Below, piece after piece: positions 51,601 through 58,736 of a stretch of 60,000 nt of DNA. Source of the stretch: Hydractinia symbiolongicarpus (taxonomy: Eukaryota > Cnidaria > Hydrozoa > Anthoathecata > Hydractiniidae). The position numbers and the translations under genes are program-made. The stretch spans positions 11,719,351 through 11,779,350 of the forward strand of contig NC_079877.1 in assembly GCF_029227915.1 (NCBI RefSeq). Reading direction: 5' to 3'. The notes below the pieces were generated by a model. The model worked only from the letters and a program-made list of their open reading frames with translations, made no database searches and was not told the DNA's origin. Within the stretch, counting starts at the first letter, position 1; each line of letters starts with the position of its first letter.

Positions 51601-52378
51601 TCTGACAGTTGTTGAAAAAGAAAATCAAACACCTGTGATTTGTTTCGGGATTTTCGTAGTAGAAAGGCAAATGATTCTGCAGCAAATATTTGAATGTGTT
51701 GTTTTTGATCACTTGAAAATAGGCATTTAAAAATTCTAAAAAAAAACACAAAAATGTAGAGTGTTTTCGGAGTAGAAAGTAGTTTACACAATAGAACATA
51801 GTACAACACTGCACACATTTTACATAATCATTGTTACTATTATAACACAAACAGAATATGACATACCTGAATACATTTGGAAGATCAGTAATCATGTAAC
51901 GCCATGTAAATTTAAATATATGTGCCAAACAAGTAAAGGTGTTTTCAATTAAAGCAGTGTCTTGTCCCTTTAGGAAGTTTAACAGTAAGTAAAAAAACTC
52001 CTCAAAGTATGGATAAAAGTCTTGCAATAAATCCCTTGATAATTGTGCCAACAAGTCCAAACTCGGCTCAACTGCAAGTGACTCAGGATTAATGAGGTAT
52101 TTTTTTAACAATTCAATAACAGCTTCTTTATGAAACACCAACTGATTAAAACTTTGTACAAAACCTTTCACTTCACGGTAAAATGCTGTAAAATCTAGGG
52201 AACAATTCAGTTCAGACCACTTTTCCAATGTTTCTCGAAAAAATGTGTCTTTGTCATTCTCAGGTACCTCATGAGTTTGCACACCAAGATGTTGGTACAC
52301 GTCTATTTTAACATCAGATATCCTTTCAGTGAAGTTTTTGAACTTAAACGTGTTATGTTTCTTCTTTCCTTTTTTCAT
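23667..52378 (-). CDS. UTP20: UTP20, SSU processome HEAT-repeat scaffold (29 coding exons)
   Basis: UTP20 (DRIM) is a very large HEAT-repeat protein of the nucleolar U3-containing small-subunit processome, needed for 18S rRNA processing. I assembled 29 coding exons totalling 8001 nt (2666 aa plus stop), close to the roughly 2.8-thousand-residue human protein. Every junction keeps the frame, and 27 of 28 introns are GT-AG; intron 5 appears to be GC-AG. The N-terminus has the family's FKNFTERI and FTAFYREV blocks. The middle carries helical repeats and the end is a lysine/arginine-rich tail typical of nucleolar proteins. The ATG at 52376-52378 follows an acceptor-like CACAG, so a 5' UTR intron is possible. 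Introns range from 88 bases to 7.4 kb and host many mobile elements. Exon coordinates are in the block entries below. Confidence 0.95.
24135..24257 (+). mobile_element. tRNA-derived SINE, 5' half
   Basis: It has a consensus-like pol III box B, GGTTCAAACCC, at 24158-24168, followed by 'gtcgagtcctgccaaaaactataaaa', 'ccctcctttctgcgtaacg' and 'aaaaggattaatat', matching the head of the other SINE copies. It is 3'-truncated. It lies in UTP20 intron 28 in antisense orientation to the gene. Confidence 0.65.
25197..27191 (-). CDS. UTP20: UTP20 exons 23-26
   Basis: Exons are 26891-27191, 26062-26219, 25571-25642 and 25197-25400, about residues 2287-2531. Exon 23 has an acidic run (EDDNNDEDDEEEDG) after RRIDSILPVITSAL. 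Exon 24 has HSHVWIRLAASQLYSLYF. Exon 25 is only 72 nt and is supported by phase and splice sites. Exon 26 has another acidic run (EDEEEDDDG). Confidence 0.88.
25917..26012. repeat. GACT-type microsatellite
   Basis: Irregular repeats of 'ctgactgactag' and 'gctgactgact' run through about 95 bases of UTP20 intron 24. They are imperfect and have no coding capacity. Confidence 0.8.
26381..26475. repeat. 20-bp tandem repeat carrying TGACGTCA
   Basis: Four exact copies of TTGCTATGACGTCATTAAAT (from 26381, 26401, 26421 and 26441) and a fifth partial copy end at 26475. Each unit contains the palindrome TGACGTCA, the full consensus for CREB/ATF-type bZIP factors, so five sites lie at 20-base spacing, about two helical turns. 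It is in UTP20 intron 23. Function is inference; it may be only a young microsatellite. Confidence 0.9.
27540..27562. repeat. perfect 10-bp hairpin
   Basis: GGTCCTACAA and TTGTAGGACC are separated by three bases. It is in UTP20 intron 22. No further context is visible. Confidence 0.6.
27887..27997 (-). mobile_element. Helitron-like element, type B
   Basis: On the minus strand it starts TCTATATTATAATACCCG directly after the CTAG of the type A element at 27998-28119 and shares the 'tgacgcaaaatggtaactg' block. Its 3' hairpin is eroded and it ends GATTAG before T. It is in UTP20 intron 22. Confidence 0.55.
27998..28119 (-). mobile_element. Helitron-like element, type A
   Basis: On the minus strand it starts TCTCTCTAATACTAGCCG after an A, and ends with the degenerate hairpin 'caatggatttttccacggg' and TTAACGGCTAG. 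The body matches 3631-3808 ('gttacggaaacacga', 'aaatgcgatata', 'aaggacgggcgac'). It is in UTP20 intron 22. Confidence 0.55.
28273..29715 (-). CDS. UTP20: UTP20 exons 21-22
   Basis: Exon 21 (28793-29715) is the largest, with 923 nt; exon 22 is 28273-28525. Together they cover about residues 1895-2286. Recognisable blocks are EFGLQLLHTGLKR, LDPFVRILLSSI, TQCRQLMLQYMLDYPLGKK and, in exon 22, YEDLVGRLSTLEMLSS. The density of leucine-rich helices agrees with HEAT repeats. Confidence 0.94.
29987..32129 (-). CDS. UTP20: UTP20 exons 17-20
   Basis: Exons are 31814-32129, 31418-31557, 30592-30847 and 29987-30154, about residues 1600-1894. Exon 17 has a long acidic stretch (DDDNDEDEDDVDVEWENE) between the helical regions. 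Exon 18 begins SRIADFHKMSHNKEEDEEE. Exon 19 encodes DMARDTLKRICQSL and GYTLHSLLESM, a strongly conserved UTP20 segment. Intron 18 holds a Helitron-like element. Confidence 0.9.
30944..31081 (+). mobile_element. Helitron-like element, type B, intact ends
   Basis: It begins TCTATATTATAATACCCG after A and ends with the hairpin CCCGTGgattttttCACGGG, then CTTACCACTAG, then T. With 138 bases this is the cleanest copy of the family in the window, and it defines both ends. It is non-coding and lies in UTP20 intron 18. Confidence 0.65.
32965..34764 (-). CDS. UTP20: UTP20 exons 14-16
   Basis: Exons are 34011-34764, 33736-33870 and 32965-33239, about residues 1214-1600. Exon 14 is the second largest and carries KIGRIVPPIQLAVLSSISEF, AWDPKRLDEPDYDRRLQAF and LRDASSSCIEKL, recognisable UTP20 core sequence. 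Exon 15 is followed by an intron with a (CAA)n microsatellite. Exon 16 has RRIRALHQLSKLC. Confidence 0.92.
33664..33695. repeat. (CAA)n microsatellite
   Basis: About ten uninterrupted CAA units in UTP20 intron 15. Confidence 0.9.
34910..35212 (-). mobile_element. tRNA-derived SINE, full length
   Basis: On the minus strand the order is a box-A-like 'tagccttgtggggga', a box-B-like GGTTTCGGACCC (35161-35150), the body 'gaatccatcctttctg', 'cttaggcggttgtctag', 'gcttgcacggcttt', 'gctatcctgggtaa', and then an (AAT)n tail at 34912-34925. It is inserted in UTP20 intron 13 in the same orientation as the gene. It is the best reference copy in the window. Confidence 0.78.
35612..39705 (-). CDS. UTP20: UTP20 exons 9-13
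   Basis: Exons are 39262-39705, 37905-38068, 37206-37408, 36608-36748 and 35612-35883, about residues 806-1213. Exon 9 encodes the block with SLCAHLKLFGLFKDPKS and LDLLTNKDNEVQTLALNCF, typical of the region before the DRIM core. Exon 12 has no long open frame of its own but fits by phase and by RHLGIMKLVEIF. Intron 9 contains a piggyBac-like relic. Confidence 0.88.
38277..39019 (+). mobile_element. piggyBac-like element, deleted
   Basis: TTAA at 38273-38276 and 39020-39023 flanks inverted ends CCCCTTAAGCGTTA and TAACGCTTAAGAGG. The first inner block, TGACGAGTTAACTCGCC, is of a kind common in piggyBac-family termini. TTAA target sites are specific to this superfamily. At 743 bases it has lost most of the transposase. 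It lies in UTP20 intron 9, antisense to the gene. Confidence 0.78.
38354..38946 (+). pseudogene. remnant of piggyBac transposase C-terminus
   Basis: A plus-strand open segment at 38354-38683 contains NAHIIYQKE, like the N-x-(Y/H)-I-(I/L)-Y block near the transposase C-terminus. A second one at 38749-38946 begins with proline/lysine-rich sequence and RCVVSH, which may be the start of the cysteine-rich domain, now lacking the remaining cysteines. The catalytic DDD core is absent. The product cannot be functional. Confidence 0.55.
39966..44017 (-). CDS. UTP20: UTP20 exons 3-8
   Basis: Exons are 43805-44017, 43087-43607, 41849-42046, 40902-41100, 40259-40547 and 39966-40170, covering about residues 264-805. 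Exon 3 joins exon 2 in phase 0. Exon 5 must end at a GC donor (GAG/GCAAGA) because every nearby GT donor gives a stop or the wrong phase with exon 6. Translated blocks such as QCAELYC and WREILQDAAQKCG look like helical repeat sequence. Intron 7 is only 88 bases. Confidence 0.88.
41101..41848 (-). other. probable GC-AG intron of UTP20
   Basis: Exon 5 and exon 6 can only be joined in frame if exon 5 ends GAG/GCAAGA. The neighbouring GT (GACT/GTAACA) leaves phase 1 and makes a TAA with exon 6, and no phase-2 GT exists nearby. GCAAG is the usual form of the minor GC donor class. The join gives MINFLR/KYPQNENVLQC. A missed small exon is the alternative. Confidence 0.7.
44220..44284 (-). mobile_element. 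eroded Helitron-like 3' end
   Basis: On the minus strand 'tattataatacctgtata' leads to 'cccacggattttttcaggggccacagactag', followed by T. The CTAG end and hairpin are partly kept. It is in UTP20 intron 2. Confidence 0.35.
45646..46976. mobile_element. 1.33-kb TA-flanked TIR element (MITE 1)
   Basis: Perfect 20-base inverted ends (CAGTACCGCTATCAGG... and its complement) are flanked by TA at 45644-45645 and 46977-46978, as expected for Tc1/mariner-type insertion. There is no transposase frame. Near the right end it carries about four units of a roughly 52-bp tandem repeat that also occurs at 53200-53866 and 54498-55108. It lies in UTP20 intron 2. Confidence 0.8.
46694..46905. repeat. 52-bp-unit array inside MITE 1
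   Basis: About four copies of a unit with 'cttaaacttttaaaacacgatctaa', 'aagcatttctatcgcc' and 'ttcattc'. The copies differ from each other by a few bases. Confidence 0.8.
47542..50953 (-). mobile_element. nearly intact RTE-like LINE with target duplication
   Basis: TCACTTAT occurs at both edges (47534-47541 and 50954-50961), giving an insertion of about 3.4 kb. On the minus strand the order is a short 5' UTR with 'ggttggcgctaggaagggcatcc', one long frame with endonuclease and reverse transcriptase, a 3' UTR of about 20 bases, and an (ATG)n tail. A single EN-RT frame, small UTRs and a trinucleotide tail fit the RTE group; the clade is not certain. It lies in UTP20 intron 2, same orientation as the gene. 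Confidence 0.85.
47564..50755 (-). pseudogene. LINE endonuclease-reverse transcriptase, one stop codon
   Basis: One frame of 1064 codons, interrupted only by an in-frame TGA at 49646-49648 (probably CGA to TGA). The apurinic-type endonuclease has LQEVRW near residue 84, GGDFNGHVG and SQHRLLV. The reverse transcriptase has FVDLEKAFDRVP, HQGSVLSPLLF and the catalytic YADD at about 741-744. A C4HC3 PHD-like finger follows at about 798-841 (48233-48364), then a conserved C-terminal domain with WAVKQEDLDRLERND and PRGRPRKTW. It copies its own RNA at a nicked target. Only the stop codon separates this copy from an intact frame. Confidence 0.88.
51459..52378 (-). CDS. UTP20: UTP20 exons 1-2 (N-terminus)
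   Basis: Exon 1 is 51867-52378 and exon 2 is 51459-51735, residues 1-263. A basic MKKGKKK start is followed by the conserved N-terminal helical region (LEKWSELN, FTAFYREV, DLLAQLSRD) and by the FHTTKGIKQQF block at the end of exon 2. The donors are GTATGT at both exons. The next intron (44018-51458) is the largest and contains a LINE and a MITE. Confidence 0.93.
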
Positions 52379-52528
52379 TTTTTTTCTGTGAAATAAGCAA
52401 ATGATTTAAATATGCTTAGCTAGGTATAACTAAGTACTAGAGGAACAACAAACCATATATATATAGCTAGCTACAAGGGTGTTGATATGCTAGCATTTGT
52501 GGCTTATCGACTGCGCTTACTATAACAC

Positions 52529-52652
52529 GAACCTACCAAAACCGAGCAGAACCTACAAGGAACCAAGCAGAACCCACCAGGATCCGAGCAGAACCCACCA
52601 AGAACCATGAAGGAACCCACCAAAAACCAAGAAGGAATCAACCAGGAACTGA
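52529..52652. repeat. degenerate 20-bp minisatellite near UTP20 start
   Basis: About six diverged copies of 'accgagcagaacccaccaag' lie 150-270 bases upstream of the UTP20 start codon. They are unusually rich in C and A for the region. One frame is open for about 44 codons as a Glu/Pro/Asn/Gln-rich repeat, probably by chance. Confidence 0.65.
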
Positions 52653-53199
52653 CCAATAAATGATTTAAAGTTGATATTTAGATTTATAAAATTTTTTTTC
52701 ACATATTTTGATTATTTGTATATTCTCATCATCACATTACAGTTGGCTGTAAGCACGCATCATATCATGAACAATAAAACAATAATTTAATAAATATACA
52801 AATTATTTCTGTTGTTATAAGTTGAGATCTATTCTAAACATTTAAACAGTATATTATTATGTGTGTGTAAAAACACTCTGATTAAATCAGAAAAAGGAGT
52901 GCTTGAGGATTATTGCGTGAGTTCACTTTATACCAAGGTATGGACCTTTTACGACCTCATGTAACGATCTCATGTCTACATAAAGAACGTTTACATATCT
53001 TTTGTTTATACACGAACTTAATTGCTTTTTATTGTTATCGTCGTGCACGAGTCAGAACAATAAAATTTGATGAATCCTTTTGTTGTAACATGTAACATGC
53101 ATGTTATTGTTTAAAAGTGTTAAAGATCATTGAAATATTATTTTAGAAAAATGAACTAACATAACAAAGTTATGTTAAAAGTTATGTTAAAAGCATTTC

Positions 53200-53866
53200 A
53201 TTCTTACATTTTTAAAACACAATCTAACGAAGCATTTTTATTGCTGTTTTTCGTCCTTAAACTTTTAAAACACGATCTAACGAAGCTTTTCTATCGGTGT
53301 TTTTCGTTCTTAAATTTTTAAAACACGATCTAACAAAGCTTTTCCATCACTGCTTTATGTTCTTAAACTTTTAAAACACAATCTAACAAAGCTTTTCTAT
53401 CGCCGTTTTATGTTCCTAAACTTTTAAAATGCGATCCAAAACACCTTTCTATCAGCATTTTTTGTTCTTAAACTTTCAAAATTCAATCTAAAAAGGATTT
53501 CTATTGCCATATTTCGTTCTTAAATTTTATAATGCGATCTAACAAAGCATTTCTATCGCCGTTTTTCGTTCTTAAACTTTTAAAACACGATCTAACGAAG
53601 CTTTTCTATCGCCGTTTTATGTTCTTAAACTTTTAAAAAATGATCTAATAAAGCATTTCTATCGTCACTTTTCGTTCTTAAACTTTTAAAATGCGATCTA
53701 ACAAAGCATTTTTATCGCCGTTCTTTGTTCTTAAACTTTTAAAATGCGATCTAAACGAAGCATTTTTATTGCCGTTTTTCATTCCTAAACTTTTAAAACA
53801 CTATCTAACGAAGCTTTTCTATAGCCGTTTTTTGTTCAAACTTTCAAAATGCAATCTAACGAAGCT
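53200..53866 (+). repeat. tandem array of 52-bp unit, forward
   Basis: About twelve diverged copies of a unit reading 'cttaaacttttaaaacacgatctaacgaagcttttctatcgccgttt'. It has the same orientation as the array in MITE 1 and the opposite to the array at 54498-55108. I could not find terminal inverted repeats around this array. Confidence 0.85.
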
Positions 53867-54123
53867 TAAATCTTTGTTAAATTTTATTTTCTTTCGTTGA
53901 TCTCTTGATGACTATAGCAATTAAATACAACAATGGGGCAAACGAAGTTCACATGAGCTAATTAAATTTCGCGAATAAGGCATGAACACTATTGTTGTCC
54001 CCAGAATTAACCAAAAATTACATTTCTAATTTTTTTTATAAGAACCAGAAAATTTGGCCTCAGCCTGAAGTGTTCTTATTTTTTTCATTTGTTCAGCCTG
54101 AAATTGTTCTTATTTTATTCTTA

Positions 54124-55413
54124 CAGTACTGTGAAAAGGTTTGTTAACATCGTGTCCGTGTAACGAGCGTGGTGCACACGAACCACAATAAAATCGTGGT
54201 CTTTATGTATAACAAACATTCAAACATTCTATTGTGGCCACCACGCTAATATTATTATCTCCACAAAGGATTGTGTGTCCCATAATTATTTTCGCGAGCT
54301 CCACGGTTTTTATAGCCAGTATAATTTAATTTTTTTCTTTTCAAAAAAATCTTTTATTAAAGTTAATTTGTTTGTTTCAGGTTTTATCAAGTTAAAAAAA
54401 GGAAATTCATAGTTTTTGCTTGGTGTATACTTTTTCTTCATGGACGCGATCATATTTTTACGAAATGTCATTTGTCTAGAAAAGTTAAATTTGTCTGCGC
54501 CGATAGAAATGCTATTTTAGATTGCATTTTAAAAGTTTAAAAACGAAAACGGTGATAGAAATGTTTTTTAAGATTGCATTTTAAAAGTTTATAAACGACA
54601 AGCGGCGATAGAAATGTTTTTTTACATTGCATTTTAATTCACGAACGATTAAAATCTATTATGTAGCGAGCTTTATGACAACGAATTAAAGCAACAAGCG
54701 TTCATTTATTTTTTTGCCGTCGGTTTCCATTTTAAAAGTTTAAAAACGACAAGCGGCGATAGAAATGTTTTCTTAGATCGCATTTTAAAAGTCTATAAAC
54801 GAAAAGCGTTGATAGAAAGGTTTTTTAGATTTCATTTTAAAAGTTTAAAAACAAAAAGCGGCAAAATAAATGCTCTTTTAGATTGCATTGTAAAAGTTTA
54901 TAAGCGAAAAGCGGCGATAGAAATGTTTTTTTAGATCACACTTTTAAAGTTTAAAAACGAAAAGCAGTGACAGAAATGCTCTTTTAGATCGCATTTTAAA
55001 AGTTTATAAGCGAAAAGCGGCGATAGAAATGTTTTTTTAAATCGCATTTTAAAAGTTTAAAAACGAAAAAGGGCCATAGAAATGTTTTTTTACATTGCAT
55101 TTTGATTCACGAACAATTAAAATCTATTATGTAGCGAGCTTTATGACAATGAATTAAAGCAACATGTGTTCATTTATTTTTTTGCAGACGGTTTTTGGTT
55201 TAATTGATAAACTAACGGTCTTTGTTGTTTTACAATAGAAGTTATCTATCGTGGAAGCCACGATGTAATATTTAATTTTCGTTCGTGTAGTCATCGAAAC
55301 ATGATCGTGAGGTCTACGATTGTTAAAAAAATACGCATTGTGGGCTATCGTGGTTCGTGCGTAACATGAAATAAACACAAACCATGATGTTAACGAACCT
55401 TTTCACAGTACTG
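54124..55413. mobile_element. 1.29-kb TA-flanked TIR element (MITE 2)
   Basis: CAGTACTGTGAAAAGG at 54124 and its complement at 55398-55413 are flanked by TA (54122-54123 and 55414-55415). The inverted repeat extends to about 31 bases with two mismatches. It has no transposase. The interior is mostly the 52-bp-unit array plus a duplicated unique block: 'tctattatgtagcgagctttatgac' and its surroundings occur near 54616-54728 and 55084-55198. Its termini share CAGTAC with MITE 1 but differ beyond that. Confidence 0.82.
54498..55108 (-). repeat. tandem array of 52-bp unit, reverse
   Basis: About ten copies of 'cggcgatagaaatgtttttttagatcgcattttaaaagtttaaaaacgaaaag', the complement of the unit at 53200-53866. 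They are split in two by the unique block near 54630-54735. Confidence 0.85.
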
Positions 55414-55747
55414 TATATTTGACCATTTTTATTCTTTAGAATTATTTGCAACTTAAAATCTAAGGTTGGTAAAATCATAACAATTGATTCTGTTAAATTT
55501 TGTAACTTGAAATATATGAAAAGGATATCTTTTTTGTTATTTTCTTTCAGGATTTTAATTTTTACCAAATTTACCTTTAGTTAGATATTTCTAGTTGTTT
55601 CGGCTTTTTTTCATTGTTGACAAAGGTTTCAAAACACTGACACTGAAGCTGGACTTAAAAATATATATGTTTGTCGTCACCTGGGTGAGGGTTTCAGCAC
55701 TGACCCAGTCAGTTAGTTGATCAGGATTTTATTTTATTTTTATTTTA

Positions 55748-56171
55748 GTAGTGAGACAGTAAAGCAGGAAGATCTTGCCCCTTTAGAAAGGAATGATATG
55801 AGAATGGTTAGGTGGATGTGTAACGCCAGTCTGATACACAGAAAGAGTTCAGATGAGCTAAGAAGCAGGCTAAGTATCCGTAGAATTAAAGATGTTATCC
55901 AGATAAGAAGATTGAATCGGCTGGGGCACTTGGAAAGAATGGAGGGGGATAATAGGGTAAGAAAATGTAGAGACTTGATAGTTCCTGGGGCACAGCCCAG
56001 AGGCAGACCAAGAAAGACTTGGCAGGAGGTTATAAGGACAGACTTAATACAGAGGAAGTTGAGTTTAGATCTAACACAGTCTAGATCAGATTGGAAGAGG
56101 GTCATTAATATAACCTGTCCAACCCATGGTAGCATGGAAAACGGACGTTAAGCCGAGAATGATGATGATTT
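55748..56171 (+). mobile_element. 5'-truncated LINE copy
   Basis: It reads the C-terminal end of the same LINE as 47542-50953 (KQEDLAPLERNDMRMVRWMC, PRGRPRKTWQEV, the stop, and the 'cggacgttaagccgagaatgatgatgat' 3' end). It starts inside the RT frame after a short deletion. About 130 codons remain open in frame. 5' truncation is typical of target-primed reverse transcription. Confidence 0.88.
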
Positions 56172-57058
56172 CAAAGCATGCCTATCTACGATATATTTTT
56201 TCTATATTTTAATACAACTTGGAACCATGCCACAAGTCAGTCCGACCTTCATTGTCACAGAGAATAATGCCAGAAGAGTGCTATTTAAATATAACCAGAA
56301 CATGGGAGAGGTTAGGTGTCCTGTACCTTAATACAGCTTTCGGGCGAATGTTCTCGTAACGTAATATCAAAGAAAAACATGCTGAAAAAAGTTTAAAATA
56401 TCTTTTCAAAAGGGGAAAGAGAAATCAAAAATGTCTAGAAATATATTTAATGCCAAAAAGATATAGCAAATCTGCCGGCACATCATCACGTTCCATGTTG
56501 TTTCAACATTGCACTTGTGGTTACGTTTTACAACACTTTCTTTTTATTGGGTTTCGTTTTAAGGCTGGCTTTCCTGCATCTGCAGAAAAAAAATTTGTAA
56601 TGGTGACCCAAAAATTTTATGGCAACGACAAACACAAATATTTTTAAGTCAAGCCTGATCAATATATTTTTACTATTTTTGCTATGATTGTCTGTGTTTG
56701 GATACCTTGTTCCATGAAATTAACAAGTCATGAAATTGATGCGGTTTTTCAAAATTTGCAGTAATTTAATGACCATTTAAATGCAGTGTTAATTTAAAGA
56801 CTAATTTCATGACTCTTTAATTAAAATACTTCAAGTGGAACTGAAAGCACTTTTTCTTTAAATTTTTAAATGGAGCTAAATGAACATTTAGCTCATGTTA
56901 ATTGTGGTGACTGCAGTAATGTCTCGGTTGCCTTGTACTTACTAATGTTCTTAGGATCACATATAAGGAAACTTTACTTGAAACAATATTGGTCAATACA
57001 GGATGGGAGACTTGCCTCGCCTACCAGCTTTAAGATGCCTCGCTTATTAGGACAGGCC

Positions 57059-57066
57059 TATAAATA
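57059..57066 (+). promoter_or_regulatory. TATA-like motif of the DIRS-like element
   Basis: TATAAATA about 125 bases before the gag ATG, at a suitable distance for a promoter of the element. Supported by motif and position only. Confidence 0.3.
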
Positions 57067-57191
57067 CCTGTATATTACCCATTTCAAGTTTGGCTCTGCA
57101 AACAACCAGTTAGAGCTAAAGATTTAGAGCTAAAGATTTAACCAGAGCTAAGGATTACATTGTCCATTTCGGGTTTGGCTTTGTAAAAATA

Positions 57192-58736
57192 ATGGCACCT
57201 AAAAATAAACAAGTCATCAGAAAAGGCTCAAAATTATCAAGCTGCAGCAGACCTAGTGCACAGGGATCTTCATCCATGATGTCCCAGCAGTCGTCCGGTA
57301 AGGAATTTGTTGATGTACCGTTATTTGACATAGAGCCTCACATGCGCACAGCTGACCAGTGGGCATCCATGGGGAAGGAAGCACTACTTCTCCTAGCAAA
57401 CTCGCTTAACATACATACAAAAGGGAAAGCCATCTCAGAAATTATACAACTTTTAATGGCCCATTTTGAGTCCTCCACCCCGCCAGTTGAGGACGGTGGT
57501 GTCCCAGAAAGTCATGGGGAAACAAACGTGTCATCCGACGACGCCGACGTAAGCAGCAATGCCTCTGGCAATGAAGTACGTCAGTTACACAAAAACGTAG
57601 CAAGTAAAGTGACCAAAGCATCCAAAAAGCGCCTATCGTTCAAAAAGGACAATTTTGAAAGTTTAAAAAAGGACTTATTCGACTTTGTGAGAACAGAAAT
57701 TAACAGCCAAGTAGAGGCAAACCACGTAAATTTTATTCAACAGGGCACGTCGTCTGGGCAGCGCCAACCCGCGCCATCTTTGTTGTCTTCTCGCTCTCGC
57801 CTTCGGCCCGCCGGTTCATTGGACCCTGTTTTTACCCATGTTGACATGGATATGGCGGCGCTGGCTGAGGATGCCCCACTGATAGTCACTGAGCGCAATG
57901 AGGCTCCTTTTTCTTCTGGTGTTTTGTCTGCGCAATTTCCTTTGCCATCCCTCCCTGCTGTTCCTAAGGCTGTTCTTGATAAAATTAAGCTATCGGAGTA
58001 CGTCAATCTAGACTTATTCCTGCCCCCTGCCTTAAACTCGGTTTCCCTACCAGAAGTTGAAGGTGAGTATGACTTAAACATAAGGACGGCAGAGGGCATT
58101 CCACAAATTTCTTTAAGTAGGAACACCGTAGGTAAGGCTAGGGTTAAGGATTTTTCCTCCTGGTGCTTGGCGTGAGGTAACTACTTACGTTGTCTTCTCT
58201 ATTTTTTCCCACACCTTGCTTCTGAATTGGTTACCTACCAGGCACTCATTGCTCAATTCGCCAACCAATACATGTTCCCAGCTGTATGTGCTTTTGACCG
58301 ACTTCATCGGTTGCAACTGGCAAACGATCCTTCTCGTCGATGGGACCAACTAGATGACCTGCTTGTTACACAGCACTTGCGGGGGGCTCCTGCATTACCT
58401 AAACAGCCTTCTTACTCTGCTTCCACACGCACCACTTATTCCTGCTTTCCTTGTGGTCAGAGGGGACATTTTTCTTATGATTGCCCTAGGAAGGTCTCCC
58501 ATGGTATAGACAGTGGTGGATCTGAGTCGTTTCGGAATGCCTCCCACCAGAATGTCTCAGAAGGTTCCTACCAAAGGGTCAGGTTGTCACCTGGCTTTCG
58601 CCCCCCCTGCTGGAGGTTTAACAAAGGCTTACTCTGCGGGAACAACTGCCCCTTCACACACAAATGCAAAGCATGTTTCAAAAGCCACCCAGAAACTCGT
58701 TGTTCATTCCGGCCCTCTCAACCAAGTGCCAAGTAA
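57192..58736 (+). pseudogene. DIRS-like gag with nonsense mutation
   Basis: One frame from ATG 57192 to the stop at 58736, broken only by TGA at 58173-58175. The context (SSWCLA/stop/GNYLRCLLYFF) suggests a TGG to TGA change. The N-terminal part is Ser/Gln-rich and basic. The C-terminal part has the structural segment LVTYQALIAQFANQ and NDPSRRWDQ, then a CCHC zinc knuckle (CFPCGQRGHFSYDC) and a second Cys/His cluster (CWRFNKGLLCGNNCPFTHKC). It would package element RNA. The pol frame overlaps its end at +1. Confidence 0.75.

Larger units (their letters stand above)
52379..57191. other. repeat-rich stretch upstream of UTP20
   Basis: It includes the UTP20 promoter side, a minisatellite at 52529-52652, two opposed 52-bp-unit arrays, a TA-flanked TIR element, a LINE fragment and the 5' flank of a DIRS-like element. 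I see no host gene. Between 56172 and 56870 nothing is recognisable. Confidence 0.6.

Noticed and set aside
57737-58126. 129-codon minus-strand frame
   Set aside because: It is the antisense shadow of the DIRS-like gag frame.
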